The position numbers and the translations under genes are program-made. The notes beneath the pieces were generated by a model that ran no database searches, was not told the DNA's origin, and worked only from the letters and a program-made list of their open reading frames with translations. Positions 1 through 8,716 of a stretch of DNA of 30,709 nt are shown one piece after another (position 1 is the first letter of the stretch; each line of letters opens with the position of its first letter). Source of the stretch: CAYZXT01 sp964482515 (GTDB lineage: Bacteria; Elusimicrobiota; Elusimicrobia; FEN-1173); NCBI GenBank assembly GCA_964482515.1, contig CAYZXT010000031.1:1-30709 (forward strand), given 5' to 3'.

Positions 1-717
1 GTCCCAGAGCCTCCGCAGAGAACCAAAGAGCAAAGCGCCGCCGAATGCGGCCACGGCTCCGCCCCAATAGCTCTGGCTCCAGTAGCCGAATATCCCCAAA
101 TCGTACGCCTGCCCAACGAACCCTATGCGGAGGGCGGCGAGAGCGGTCCCGAACAGCGCCCATGGCGGCGACACCCAGGCCTGGAGCATCCAGCAAAGGG
201 CGGCGCACATGAGGGCGAAGGACAGCCACACGCCGACGATCGGCCGGCCGGCGAGGACCTGCCCAACGGCCAAAAAAAGTCCCTGGGCTGGAGGATACTT
301 GGAGGCGTAGGTGGGCTGCTGGATGATATGCATCGATTCAAAACTCTCCCACGCAGGATGAGGAGGATTGGTCAGTCGCCCGCGGGCGAAAGTATCGGCG
401 GACAAAAGGTAGCTGAATTCATCGTGGGCGCTCGGGACCGGATAATGGACAAAGAGGGAAACCGCAGCACTGGAAACAAACGCCGCCAAGCCGACGACGA
501 GCACGGCCAGGCGCGGCCTGTCGATAATTTTATAAAACGGGTGGACCAATTCTTCCGGCACCGTGACCGAAAGCACCTGCCTGCTGACGGACACCATGAA
601 AGAAAAAAACAGCGCCAGCCATTTCCAGAAAACGACCAAGAGCAACAGGATGAGCAGGGAATAGATTTCCAACCCGACAAACTTATATCGGACCGTATCG
701 GAAAAGAAAGGCATCAT
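1..717 (-). CDS. Polytopic GT-C type glycosyltransferase, N-terminal part (C-terminus beyond window edge)
   Basis: Only the first 239 codons are present and the frame is still open at base 1. The start is the first of two adjacent ATGs (717 and 714), preceded by a GAGGGGAG Shine-Dalgarno. The visible part has hydrophobic segments near residues 15-45 and 70-92. A periplasmic-loop motif AHDEF follows (HDE at 98-100), then the family block ADTFARGRLTNPPHP and the motif KYPPAQGLFLA. The same blocks occur in the next two genes upstream, so this is the third member of a tandem paralog set. An Asp-Glu pair in the first large outer loop is typical of GT-C enzymes using polyprenyl-phosphate sugars, and I infer that role. 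The donor and acceptor are unknown. It begins 27 bases after the stop of the preceding gene and probably shares its transcript. Confidence 0.8.
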   Translation of the reverse strand, partial: MMPFFSDTVRYKFVGLEIYSLLILLLLVVFWKWLALFFSFMVSVSRQVLSVTVPEELVHPFYKIIDRPRLAVLVVGLAAFVSSAAVSLFVHYPVPSAHDEFSYLLSADTFARGRLTNPPHPAWESFESMHIIQQPTYASKYPPAQGLFLAVGQVLAGRPIVGVWLSFALMCAALCWMLQAWVSPPWALFGTALAALRIGFVGQAYDLGIFGYWSQSYWGGAVAAFGGALLFGSLRRLWD

Positions 718-744
718 GATGTCTCCCCTCGCGCATTATCCATT

Positions 745-2715
745 TTATTTTTTCACAACACTGTCCTGATTTGAAATGGAAAGCGTCGTTCGGAACGCCC
801 CTTCGGAACCGTAGGGCAGCAAGTAGGGGATTTCCGTGTTGGCGTTAAGCAGCCATATCCGTCTCGACTTGAAATAATCCAGCAAATTGCGGTTATTCTG
901 CGCGCCCATGTCCATGGCCCAGGCCACCGGAGAACGGTCGATGTCCGCGCCGTTGTAGACCCAATTAAAAAGCGTTTCATCGCCGTGAATGTCGGTCTTG
1001 TACCGGACGACGATGAGGTCTTGACCGTCGGCACGGTCCAAGAGGGAAATGATGCCGGCGCGAAATTCGGGGTTATGTTTTTTCGTGGGGTCATAGAGCC
1101 ATTTGCCCATGGGAACGATGACGCAGGCCAAAGCAATGTAGGTGCTGAAAATGGAAGCGACGATTATTTTCCCCAGAGGGACCGTTCTCCATTTCCATCG
1201 GTACAATACTTGAAAACCCGCGACGGCCAGGATGTAAACCGCCGTCAGCGTAGGCGCCGTGTGATGCGGCAATTCCCGCCGCGAGGTCGCGATCACGCCC
1301 AGCAGCGCGACCAGGATCTCCAGGGAAAAGAACCGCATCCAAAAGGAATTCAAAACAGCCCCCAGACAAACCACCGCAATGAACATCGGGAAATTCCAAT
1401 AATAGGCGACCCACTTCCGAACCCTCTTCCTGGCGATATTGAGTGCGGAATCCCCTTTGTACTCGTTGTCATCCCACTGTTCATGGAACTGCTTGATAAA
1501 GGGATGCCGATAGGCGGGAAGGGGACGGGACGGTTGCCATCCGAAATTCCGGATGACGGCATAAATCTCATCGTGATGCTGAAACGGAAGCTTGAAAGCG
1601 TTTCCGGTCACCCGCCAATTATAGTAGGTCATCCATGACGCCGTCAGCGTCAGGACCGCGAGCAATGGCAACACCACATGGAATGCCTTAACTTTTCGGG
1701 GAAAACGATTATCCTTCAACAACCAAGACAAAAGCAGGACGGCCACCGGAATACTGGCGAGCAACCCTTCGTACGGCCTCGAATTGGCCAGGATGGCCAA
1801 ACCGAGCCCCAGGACGAGGGAAAGCGGGACGGAGGGCTTTTCCCTGAGGCGCGCGACCGAACCGAAGAGAAGAGCGCCGCCCAACGCCCCGGCGGCCCCT
1901 CCGAAGTAACCTTGGGTCCAATAGCCAAAAATTCCCGTCCGGTGCGACTGGCCTAGAATTCCGGTCTGAATGACGCAAAGCGCCGTCCCGAACAGGGCCC
2001 AAGAAGGGGGAAAAAAAGCCAACAGAGCCCAACACAGCGCGGCGGCCATGAGCACAAACGAGATCCAAACTCCCAAGATGGGTTCTCCCGCAAGGACTTT
2101 GCCCAGGGCGAGAAACATTCCCTGCGCGGGAGGAAATTTCGACGCGTAGGCCGGTTGCTGTACGACGTGGAAGGTCTCGAAATGCTCCCAATGAAGGTGA
2201 GTGGGGTTGGCCAGGCGGCCGAGGGAAAAGGTATCGGCGGACAGCAGATTACAGTATTCGTCGTGGATATCGGGCAGCGGAGCGCGCCCCGCGAATGCCG
2301 CCATGCACACCGGGAGTAAGGCCAGGCACGCGGCGAAAACGACGGCGCGACCCGGACGGGCGTCCAGGGACGCGCGCCATCGGGCAGGAAAAACGGGCGA
2401 CGACAGCGCTCCCGCCGGCAACAATCTTTGCGGCAGGAGGATGAGCAAATGCATCCAGGAGAAAAATGATTCCATCGCTATGCCCAGACGGGCTTCCGCC
2501 GCATGAAGGAGATCCCGCATTTTGAACAAGAAAAAGCGGGGGGCTTGGAGGAGAATCCTCAAGCCCGTCAGCAGAAATTCGTTGACGTTCGCCGGCCAAA
2601 AAGTATTAACGAACTCGGGCCAGTATTCGCTCACTCGGCGGGCGAACAAACAGCTCACCAAACCGAACACAAGGAGGAACGCTTCGAACATCCACAATCT
2701 TGTTTGATACATCAT
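745..2715 (-). CDS. Polytopic GT-C type glycosyltransferase (tandem paralog 2)
   Basis: This is a 656-residue membrane protein. The frame is open further upstream to 2997, but I start it at the ATG at 2715 because that ATG overlaps the TGA of the preceding gene (ATGA), the extra stretch is not membrane-like, and the paralogs begin with similar short hydrophobic N-termini. An AGGAAGG lies about 14 bases upstream. HDE is at residues 151-153, followed by ADTFSLGRLANPTH and KFPPAQGMFLALG, then many hydrophobic helices. The soluble C-terminal part contains VVRYKTD and WVYNGADID, shared with paralog 3. The likely role is sugar transfer at the periplasmic face of the inner membrane, inferred from fold and context only. 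Compared with its neighbours it has a longer N-terminal extension of about 110 residues before the first conserved block. Confidence 0.83.
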   Translation of the reverse strand: MMYQTRLWMFEAFLLVFGLVSCLFARRVSEYWPEFVNTFWPANVNEFLLTGLRILLQAPRFFLFKMRDLLHAAEARLGIAMESFFSWMHLLILLPQRLLPAGALSSPVFPARWRASLDARPGRAVVFAACLALLPVCMAAFAGRAPLPDIHDEYCNLLSADTFSLGRLANPTHLHWEHFETFHVVQQPAYASKFPPAQGMFLALGKVLAGEPILGVWISFVLMAAALCWALLAFFPPSWALFGTALCVIQTGILGQSHRTGIFGYWTQGYFGGAAGALGGALLFGSVARLREKPSVPLSLVLGLGLAILANSRPYEGLLASIPVAVLLLSWLLKDNRFPRKVKAFHVVLPLLAVLTLTASWMTYYNWRVTGNAFKLPFQHHDEIYAVIRNFGWQPSRPLPAYRHPFIKQFHEQWDDNEYKGDSALNIARKRVRKWVAYYWNFPMFIAVVCLGAVLNSFWMRFFSLEILVALLGVIATSRRELPHHTAPTLTAVYILAVAGFQVLYRWKWRTVPLGKIIVASIFSTYIALACVIVPMGKWLYDPTKKHNPEFRAGIISLLDRADGQDLIVVRYKTDIHGDETLFNWVYNGADIDRSPVAWAMDMGAQNNRNLLDYFKSRRIWLLNANTEIPYLLPYGSEGAFRTTLSISNQDSVVKK

Positions 2716-4586
2716 GCCGCGGGTTCGCCTTCCTGGTAGGCAACCAGCTTCGGGCGCTGCTTGTCGGCTTCCAACAACCACTGCCGCCTGTCGGAGAAAT
2801 AGCGGCGCAATTCGCCGTTCTCTTCCGGAGACATTTCCCTGGCCCACACGACCTTTGAGCCGTCGATATCGGCGCCGTTGTATATCCATTCGTTGTGGAA
2901 GCTGTGGTCGGCCGAATATCGGACTATGACCAGATGCCGCCCCGGCGTCGACCTCAATTCGCGCAACAAACGGGCGCGGTCCCGGTGCCAGGCGCAAAAC
3001 GGCATTTCGTTCCGGTATTTAAACGGGATCGCCATCTCGCCCAAAGACAATATGAGAATAAAACATACGGCGATCCCGCCCAGCCGCCGGTTTTCAAACC
3101 GCCAATCCCTGAGGCGGACCAGACCCAGGGTAACGAAAAAATAGATCGGAAACGCCACGGGCGCGACATAATGGGGAAAAGCGAGCCGCTCCACGGGAAG
3201 TTCGCCCAGAACCATCGAAAGGAGGGTGATGCCGAAAAACGACGGCCACAGGTCCTGGAAAAAATCCCGCTTCTTCAGGAATAAAAGGGGAACCAACAGA
3301 AAAACCCCTAGGAAGAATATCCAAGTCTGCTTGATCCTGAACAGCGTTAAGTCGATGAATCCCTTCAGCGTGGAGTGATAGGCGTACAGTTTCTGAACGT
3401 ACCCGGCGTAGTAATCCTTCTGAATGGAATGGATGAATTCGGCCTTGGGGCGGGTTTCCTGTCCGATGAAAATAGGCGGCATCCCGTAAGTCGCCTCGTG
3501 GACTTCATAGGGCGTCTTCCACGGATCGCCGGTGACGCGCCAATTGTAATACGCCATCCAGGAAAAGGTCAGGACCAACATCGCCGACAGCGGCGCGACG
3601 ACGCGGAACACTTTGACCCGCCCGGAAAAACGCTTGTCTCTCAGCAGCCAGAAGAGGAGGAAGACGGCCAGGGGGAAAGCGGCGAGCAGCCCTTCATAGG
3701 GGCGGGAATTGGCGAGGATCGCCAGGCCCAAACCCAACAAAAGTGAATGGTGGCCGGAAGGCTTGTCCCAAAGCCGCCGGGCGGAACCGAATATCAGGGC
3801 GCCGCCGAGCGCGGCCACGGCCCCGCCCCAGTAACTCTGGCTCCAATAACCGAAACCGTTTGCCAGGTAAGGTTGTCCCACGACCCCCGTCCTCAAGCCG
3901 GCGAATACGGTTCCCAGGAGGGCCCACCCGGGAGGAAAAAACGGTTTGAGCGCCCAGTAGAGGGCGGCCATCATCAGGGCGAAGGTAAGCCAGACTCCCG
4001 CGATGGCGTGCCCGGTCAGCACCTGGCCGATCGCGAGGAACAATCCCTGGGCGGGAGGATATTTGGCGGTGTATGACGGCTTCTGAATGATGTGGAACGA
4101 TTCGAAATGCCGCCAAAGGGGGTGCGTCGGGTTGGTCAGACGGCCGCGCGCGAACGTGTCGGCCTGTAGGAGATAGCCGAACTCATCGTGCGCATTCGGC
4201 TCCGGCATTTGAACAATAAGGGAAATCATCGCCGCAACCATGAAGAACGCCAGACCTATATATGGCGCTGGAATCCACCGGGTTTTCAGGTGGTTGAGGG
4301 ACGCCATTATCGACGAAAGGACGATCCTATAGAATACGCGTGAAAAAACAGATATTATTTCAGCGCCGTGCAGGATAACACCTGCAAACAAGGCGAAAAA
4401 TCTGCCCATCAGCTTCAACAGGAAATGAATCGGCTTGATTGATGCGCTTAAAAGCAATAGAGCCGCGGTTTCACCGGCGGCTATGGCCGATTCGCGGCGT
4501 TTCAGCATCCAAAGAATCATGAATGTCAGAAAAAAGGCCCCGAAGAAAATGATTTTGAATGTGTCGAGGAATTGAAACGCGTTCAT
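2712..4586 (-). CDS. Polytopic GT-C type glycosyltransferase (tandem paralog 1, first gene of the minus-strand operon)
   Basis: This is a 624-residue membrane protein. I use the ATG at 4586 (GGATAGG six bases upstream) rather than the in-frame TTG at 4619, which has no properly spaced ribosome site. HDE lies at residues 133-135, followed by ADTFARGRLTNPTHP, KYPPAQGLFLAIG, a run of hydrophobic helices, and a soluble C-terminal region with VIVRYSADHSFHNEWIYN and GADIDGSKVVWA. Those last motifs recur in paralog 2. It is predicted to be an integral membrane enzyme using a lipid-linked sugar. It leads a co-oriented run of at least three paralogs. Its start is only 24 bases from the start chosen for the divergent plus-strand gene, so its promoter lies inside the 5' end of that gene. 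Confidence 0.83.
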   Translation of the reverse strand: MNAFQFLDTFKIIFFGAFFLTFMILWMLKRRESAIAAGETAALLLLSASIKPIHFLLKLMGRFFALFAGVILHGAEIISVFSRVFYRIVLSSIMASLNHLKTRWIPAPYIGLAFFMVAAMISLIVQMPEPNAHDEFGYLLQADTFARGRLTNPTHPLWRHFESFHIIQKPSYTAKYPPAQGLFLAIGQVLTGHAIAGVWLTFALMMAALYWALKPFFPPGWALLGTVFAGLRTGVVGQPYLANGFGYWSQSYWGGAVAALGGALIFGSARRLWDKPSGHHSLLLGLGLAILANSRPYEGLLAAFPLAVFLLFWLLRDKRFSGRVKVFRVVAPLSAMLVLTFSWMAYYNWRVTGDPWKTPYEVHEATYGMPPIFIGQETRPKAEFIHSIQKDYYAGYVQKLYAYHSTLKGFIDLTLFRIKQTWIFFLGVFLLVPLLFLKKRDFFQDLWPSFFGITLLSMVLGELPVERLAFPHYVAPVAFPIYFFVTLGLVRLRDWRFENRRLGGIAVCFILILSLGEMAIPFKYRNEMPFCAWHRDRARLLRELRSTPGRHLVIVRYSADHSFHNEWIYNGADIDGSKVVWAREMSPEENGELRRYFSDRRQWLLEADKQRPKLVAYQEGEPAA

Positions 4587-4610
4587 TTGGAACCTATCCC
4601 GGAGAGCCTT

Positions 4611-6065
4611 TTGATCCAATCCACCGTTAATATAAAAAACAGCCTTTCGATTATAACATCAATTTTACGGAATAATTTCAATCAGATTGTCGCCGTCGCT
4701 CTTTCGGGCCTTTTGCTTCGCTTCTATGAACTAAACGTCCACGGTTTCCGTTGGGATGAGCTGTTCATCCTGTTGAATTCCAAACGGCCATTTGAATCCA
4801 TCGATACAATCACGCCGCCCCCGCTGTTTTCCTATCTGGTTCGCCTCTTCCACCTCCTGGTGCAAAATGACGAATTCACGCGAATCGTCCCGGCGGCCAT
4901 CGGCGCCATCACGATCCCCGTCATGTACAAGGTCATGCGCCGCTGGCAAAATCATGAGTCTAGCCTTTGGGGAGCCCTCATCGTGGCCCTGTCCCCGCTT
5001 CAAATTTTCTATTCCCAGGATTTAACGATGTATAGCCTGGTGATGCTGGAGTCGCTGTTGGCCCTCTATTTTTGGGACCGCCTGCTCGATGAGGGACGCT
5101 TTGCGGATTTTTTCTGGTACTCGGTCGTCATGATCGCCGGCTTCCAAACGCACCAATGGTTCGCGTTCGTTTTTTTGTCCCAGATGACGTGGCTGTTCTT
5201 TTTTACGCCCGTCGACCAGCGGTTCCGCATGGGTTTGTACGGGATCATCACCGTCGGATTGGTGTCGGCCGAACTGCAGCCCGATTCTTTTTTCAACTTC
5301 CATGCGCCCTATTTCTTTTGGTTGAAAACGCCCTCGATTTCGGACGTCCTCAGGACATGCCAGGTGTTCCTGTTTGGCATCGCGCCGCCGATGGGCAGCT
5401 GGAGCCCCATGAACCCGGGGTTGGCCGCGGCCCTGCTGTCCGTTTCCCTTCTCGCCATCGCGGCGGGATTCATTGTCGCGCGCAACGACTGGGTGCGCCG
5501 CGTGAGGGTCGCCTTCGTGGGATTGTTCGGTCCGCTGGCCATCGGCTTCGGGTATTCCTATTTGATAGCACCCGTCTATTCCGCGGACAATCACGCTCTC
5601 ATCGCTTACCCGGCTTTCATCATATGCGTTTGCGCCGTCCTCGGCCTGCGCGAAGGCTGGTCCAGGCGGCTTTCCCAGGGGATCGGCGGCATCTACTGCC
5701 TGCTGTGCGCCGTGCTGCTCGTCTTTTATTTCAAAACATTTGAAAAAGCGCCGTGGAAGAACATTGCCCGCATCATTGAATCCGTTCCACAGCCGCGTGC
5801 CGTGGACACGAGCGCCCTCGGCACGGTCGACAGGGAAACCCTGAGATACTACATGGGTCGAATCCCGACTTGGCAAGGGCCGCAGTTCTGGCGCGACGGC
5901 GCCGCGGGATCCGGTCCTGCGGAAAACGTGCATCTGGCGCTTCCGATCCGAGCGGGACGCGAACACGATATCCAGAACGCCCTGCCGCCGGATTGGAAGC
6001 TGAACCGCGTCGTTTACTCGAACGATGTCGTCGTCTTCCTGATGGATAAGACCGTGGGGAAATAA
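4611..6065 (+). CDS. GT39 (PMT/ArnT-like) family glycosyltransferase
   Basis: This is a 484-residue multi-pass membrane protein. The classic GT39 order is visible. RWDE in the first outer loop (Asp49, Glu50) is the expected catalytic/metal site. It is followed by TPPPLFSYLVRLF near 68-80, an IVPAAIGAITIPVMY helix, and SPLQIFYSQDLTMYSL near 128-142. Such enzymes move a sugar from polyprenyl phosphate to an acceptor at the outer face of the inner membrane. The start is uncertain. The frame is open from a TTG at 4572, but that overlaps the divergent gene's start and has no clear ribosome site. The TTG at 4611 has GGAGAG just upstream and gives an N-terminus like that of the homolog at 12291-13736. 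It is the first gene of a five-gene run, with only four bases before the next start. Confidence 0.85.
   Translation: MIQSTVNIKNSLSIITSILRNNFNQIVAVALSGLLLRFYELNVHGFRWDELFILLNSKRPFESIDTITPPPLFSYLVRLFHLLVQNDEFTRIVPAAIGAITIPVMYKVMRRWQNHESSLWGALIVALSPLQIFYSQDLTMYSLVMLESLLALYFWDRLLDEGRFADFFWYSVVMIAGFQTHQWFAFVFLSQMTWLFFFTPVDQRFRMGLYGIITVGLVSAELQPDSFFNFHAPYFFWLKTPSISDVLRTCQVFLFGIAPPMGSWSPMNPGLAAALLSVSLLAIAAGFIVARNDWVRRVRVAFVGLFGPLAIGFGYSYLIAPVYSADNHALIAYPAFIICVCAVLGLREGWSRRLSQGIGGIYCLLCAVLLVFYFKTFEKAPWKNIARIIESVPQPRAVDTSALGTVDRETLRYYMGRIPTWQGPQFWRDGAAGSGPAENVHLALPIRAGREHDIQNALPPDWKLNRVVYSNDVVVFLMDKTVGK
4643..4658 (-). promoter_or_regulatory. Extended -10 promoter for the minus-strand glycosyltransferase run
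   Basis: Read on the minus strand, the sequence is TGTTATAAT (4658 to 4650), a perfect TATAAT with the TGn extension. A TTGAAA lies 20 bases further upstream, which is too far for a normal -35, as is often seen with extended -10 sites. Transcription would start near 4643 and leave a leader of about 57 bases before the ATG at 4586. The element lies within the first codons of the divergent plus-strand gene. This is read by eye and is not proof of use. Confidence 0.5.
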
Positions 6066-6069
6066 TCCG

Positions 6070-7182
6070 ATGGAACGGCTAAACCCCTATCGGTCATTCA
6101 TGAAGGCTTACCGGTCTCGCCGGGAAAGCGCCGCGATCCGCGACGCCCTCCTCGAGGAATACCTCCGTTCGTCCATAATCGGATTAAAACGGCGTCTTCT
6201 TAAATCGGCGCGAGCGCTCCTTCTTGTATTTGTCGGATTGGCGGCCGGGCTTTTGCTCATGGAGGCCGCCCTGCGGGTTTTCGGATATCAGCTCCGGCCT
6301 CTCCGCTGGGACCAATTGCTTAAAGCGGACCCGGACATCGCGATCCATCCCAGACGGATATGGACTTCGGATCGGAGCCTGGACGGCATCCGCGGGCCGG
6401 CCGAGTCCGCGGCGGCGCCCCGGAAGATGATCCTGTTCCTGGGCGATCCCTTCATCGGACAGCCTGTTCGCGGCGGGCAAAAGAGTATCCCGGAAATTCT
6501 GAAGGAAAAGCTGGGCCTGGAAGACGCGGCCGTTTATGATGTCTGGGTCGCCGGGTACGGTCCTGAACAGGAACATTCATTCGTCATGGAGTCCGTTCTG
6601 CCCCGGTTCCGTCCGGACCTGATCGTTTGGAGCTTTGACGACGGAGACTATAAACGCATGCATTCCCTGTCGCTTTATTTGCGGACCAAGGATTCGCTGG
6701 AGTATCTGCCCGCCGTTTTCCAGGGACTCTATCTTCAAGGCGTTTTCCACGACACGATCCTCAATGGTTTTCCCGGCAGCCGCGCGCTCAACCTGATCGC
6801 CCGTTCCCTGGAAAAAATGAACATGGTTTCCTTCTTCGTCGCCGGGAACGACAACGAGATCACGCTGCTGATCAACCGCATGGTGGACGACTTCGCCCAA
6901 AGGGGCGTGACGGTCGTGGCCGTTCGGGCGCCGGAACACTGGGCGATCGCCCGCATGGATGAATACCGCAAATGGCGGTTCTTCAACAACGCGGGCCGGT
7001 TGTTGCCCCATTTCCTTGACGCCAACGAGGCGATCGCCCGTTCGATCGCCGGCGCCGCGAAAAAGAAAAAAAAGCCCGCTTTGTTCGAATCCGAAACGGT
7101 CCTATCGAACGAGGGAAGGATTTATTATGCCGACGCCATTTCCGACTATGTCGCGGAACGCGGATTATTGACGAACCCGTGA
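6070..7182 (+). CDS. Membrane-anchored SGNH-fold protein with catalytic residues missing (probable pseudoenzyme)
   Basis: This is a 370-residue protein with a cytoplasmic N-terminus rich in Arg, one membrane helix at about 47-66, and a periplasmic domain laid out like an SGNH/GDSL hydrolase. The expected blocks can be aligned but the key residues differ. Block I reads FLGDPF, so Ser is Pro127. Block II survives as VAGYGPEQ. Block III reads WSFDDGD, so the Asn of GxND is Asp190. In block V, SETVLSNEG stands where DxVHLSxxG is expected, so both Asp and His are gone. It is therefore probably a binding or scaffolding protein rather than an esterase or acetyltransferase. A lysine run (331-335) precedes the last block. 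It starts four bases after the GT39 gene and ends one base before an intact SGNH gene. The domain assignment is by motif order only. Confidence 0.62.
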   Translation: MERLNPYRSFMKAYRSRRESAAIRDALLEEYLRSSIIGLKRRLLKSARALLLVFVGLAAGLLLMEAALRVFGYQLRPLRWDQLLKADPDIAIHPRRIWTSDRSLDGIRGPAESAAAPRKMILFLGDPFIGQPVRGGQKSIPEILKEKLGLEDAAVYDVWVAGYGPEQEHSFVMESVLPRFRPDLIVWSFDDGDYKRMHSLSLYLRTKDSLEYLPAVFQGLYLQGVFHDTILNGFPGSRALNLIARSLEKMNMVSFFVAGNDNEITLLINRMVDDFAQRGVTVVAVRAPEHWAIARMDEYRKWRFFNNAGRLLPHFLDANEAIARSIAGAAKKKKKPALFESETVLSNEGRIYYADAISDYVAERGLLTNP

Positions 7183-7183
7183 C

Positions 7184-8716
7184 ATGACCGAAGCGAAGAA
7201 ACCTGTCCTTTACATCGCCGCCCTCGCCATCGCTTCCTCCGCCCTCCTCGGCCAGGCTTTTTCGTCCCGGTTCAACTCGCTCGAAAAAAACGGCCGATGG
7301 ACGTCCACCAAATCGCACGTGGAATATTTGAACGGGGCCGCCCATTACTTCAGCGGATCCCAGTCGTTGAACCGATATCGACTCGACCTGGGGGCCTGGA
7401 ACGGTTTCCAGGAAGTCGTTTCCAAAGACGCGATCTCACCGAAGCAAATCGATTTCGAGTTCTATCTGCCGCGCCCATCGTACTTCTACGCCATTTTCAA
7501 CAAGGACGAAGGCGGGTTTTCCGGAATTCGGATCAGCACGAGTGACGTTTACGACAATTGCTACTTTGACGCCGAAGACGGCGGAAGGTTCCTGCGCCGG
7601 ACACCGTTTCAAAACGACCATTTGCAGCCGGATTCCTGGAATTCCTGCCGGTTATCGTTTTCCTCCGCCGCCGTGGCGGTCTCTTTGAACGGCCTTCCCG
7701 TCCGTTCCTTTCCCATGGATCCCAAGAAGGAGCAGCGCATCGGCTTCCGCGGCTCATCGGGGAACGTCCTGATCGACGATATCAGGATAACGACCGCGGA
7801 CGGAACGGTCGTCCGGGAGTCTTTTTTCAACGTCTCCCTTTTTCTGTCGTTTTTTTTCACCGGCCTTCTGACGATCGCCGCCGCTCAGGCGGCGTTCGGC
7901 TTATTCTTAAAGGCCCGGAACGTCCCTTCCGCCGAAGTCTTGAAAAAACTCCTCCTACTGAACGTCAGGGTCCTGATCGTTTCCATCCTCACGTGCGGTT
8001 TTGTTCCGCTGTGGAGCGCCCGGTACCCCAGCACGACCGGGTTCCTTCGCGGACTGCAGCGCAAAGAAGAAGCCTTCCTCAAGGCCGCGCCGCGGCTTAT
8101 CAGCGATATCATCATGGAAAAATACGGTTTCGAGAAAACCGAGGGCTTGTACCGAATTTGTTTTTTCGGCACGTCGCAGACCGGCGGCGCGGGCGCCAAA
8201 TCGCCTGATGACACGTCCGTCCGGCGTTTGGAGAATCTGCTGAACCGGTCGTCCCGGGAGTCGGTGACGGTCGAATGCATCAACCCTTCCGTCGGGGGGG
8301 GTGATACCACCAGGATGCTGCCCTACTTTCAAAACGATTGGATCAACCTTAAACCGAACCTCGTCGTGGCGATTTTGTCCACCAACGACACGAAAGACGT
8401 CTTCGGACCGAACCTCCAACAGATCGTGCTTATCGGGAGGAAGCACGGCGCGTCCACCGTTTTCGTTCTAGAAGCCAATTCTCCCGAATTCCCTTACGAA
8501 ATTTTCATGGCCGAAAAGCATGCCATCATGCGGCGAGTGGGCCGGGAAAACAACATCCCGGTGCTCGACGCGCATGAATACCTGAAGGCGCGCCGGAACG
8601 ACGGGATTCTATGGTGGGATATCGTCCATTTGACATCCTTCGGACATGAGCTGATGGCGAACTTTCTTTACGAGAATTTAAAGCCGATGATCGATGAACA
8701 GATCAAGAGAACATAA
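7184..8716 (+). CDS. Beta-sandwich-like / triple-TM / SGNH hydrolase-family membrane protein
   Basis: This 510-residue protein has an uncommon layout. An N-terminal hydrophobic signal-anchor is at 7-26. Residues about 30-215 form a beta-rich region of repeated short strands resembling a LamG/concanavalin-like jelly roll (for example SWNSCRLSFSSAAVAVSLNG and GNVLIDDIRI). Hydrophobic segments follow at 215-243 and 255-276. The C-terminal SGNH domain starts near 322: FFGTSQTGG holds Ser331, NPSVGGGD the block II glycine, ILSTNDTKD Asn401, and WWDIVHLTSFGHE the Asp479/His482 pair. All catalytic positions are present. This could be an O-acyl esterase or transferase acting on periplasmic glycan, with the jelly-roll region binding sugar; both roles are inferred. 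The start follows the previous stop by one base, so translation is probably coupled. The 3' end overlaps the next gene by 23 bases. Confidence 0.75.
   Translation: MTEAKKPVLYIAALAIASSALLGQAFSSRFNSLEKNGRWTSTKSHVEYLNGAAHYFSGSQSLNRYRLDLGAWNGFQEVVSKDAISPKQIDFEFYLPRPSYFYAIFNKDEGGFSGIRISTSDVYDNCYFDAEDGGRFLRRTPFQNDHLQPDSWNSCRLSFSSAAVAVSLNGLPVRSFPMDPKKEQRIGFRGSSGNVLIDDIRITTADGTVVRESFFNVSLFLSFFFTGLLTIAAAQAAFGLFLKARNVPSAEVLKKLLLLNVRVLIVSILTCGFVPLWSARYPSTTGFLRGLQRKEEAFLKAAPRLISDIIMEKYGFEKTEGLYRICFFGTSQTGGAGAKSPDDTSVRRLENLLNRSSRESVTVECINPSVGGGDTTRMLPYFQNDWINLKPNLVVAILSTNDTKDVFGPNLQQIVLIGRKHGASTVFVLEANSPEFPYEIFMAEKHAIMRRVGRENNIPVLDAHEYLKARRNDGILWWDIVHLTSFGHELMANFLYENLKPMIDEQIKRT

Noticed and set aside
2716..2997. 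N-terminal extension of paralog 2 by 94 residues
   Set aside because: It lies antisense-free but in another frame of the upstream coding gene, is Arg-rich and non-membrane, and the ATGA overlap start at 2715 matches the paralogs.
5022..5966. Long open frame (314 residues) on the minus strand
   Set aside because: It is antisense to a well-supported GT39 gene, rich in Arg, Gln, His and Asp, with no domain or ribosome site.
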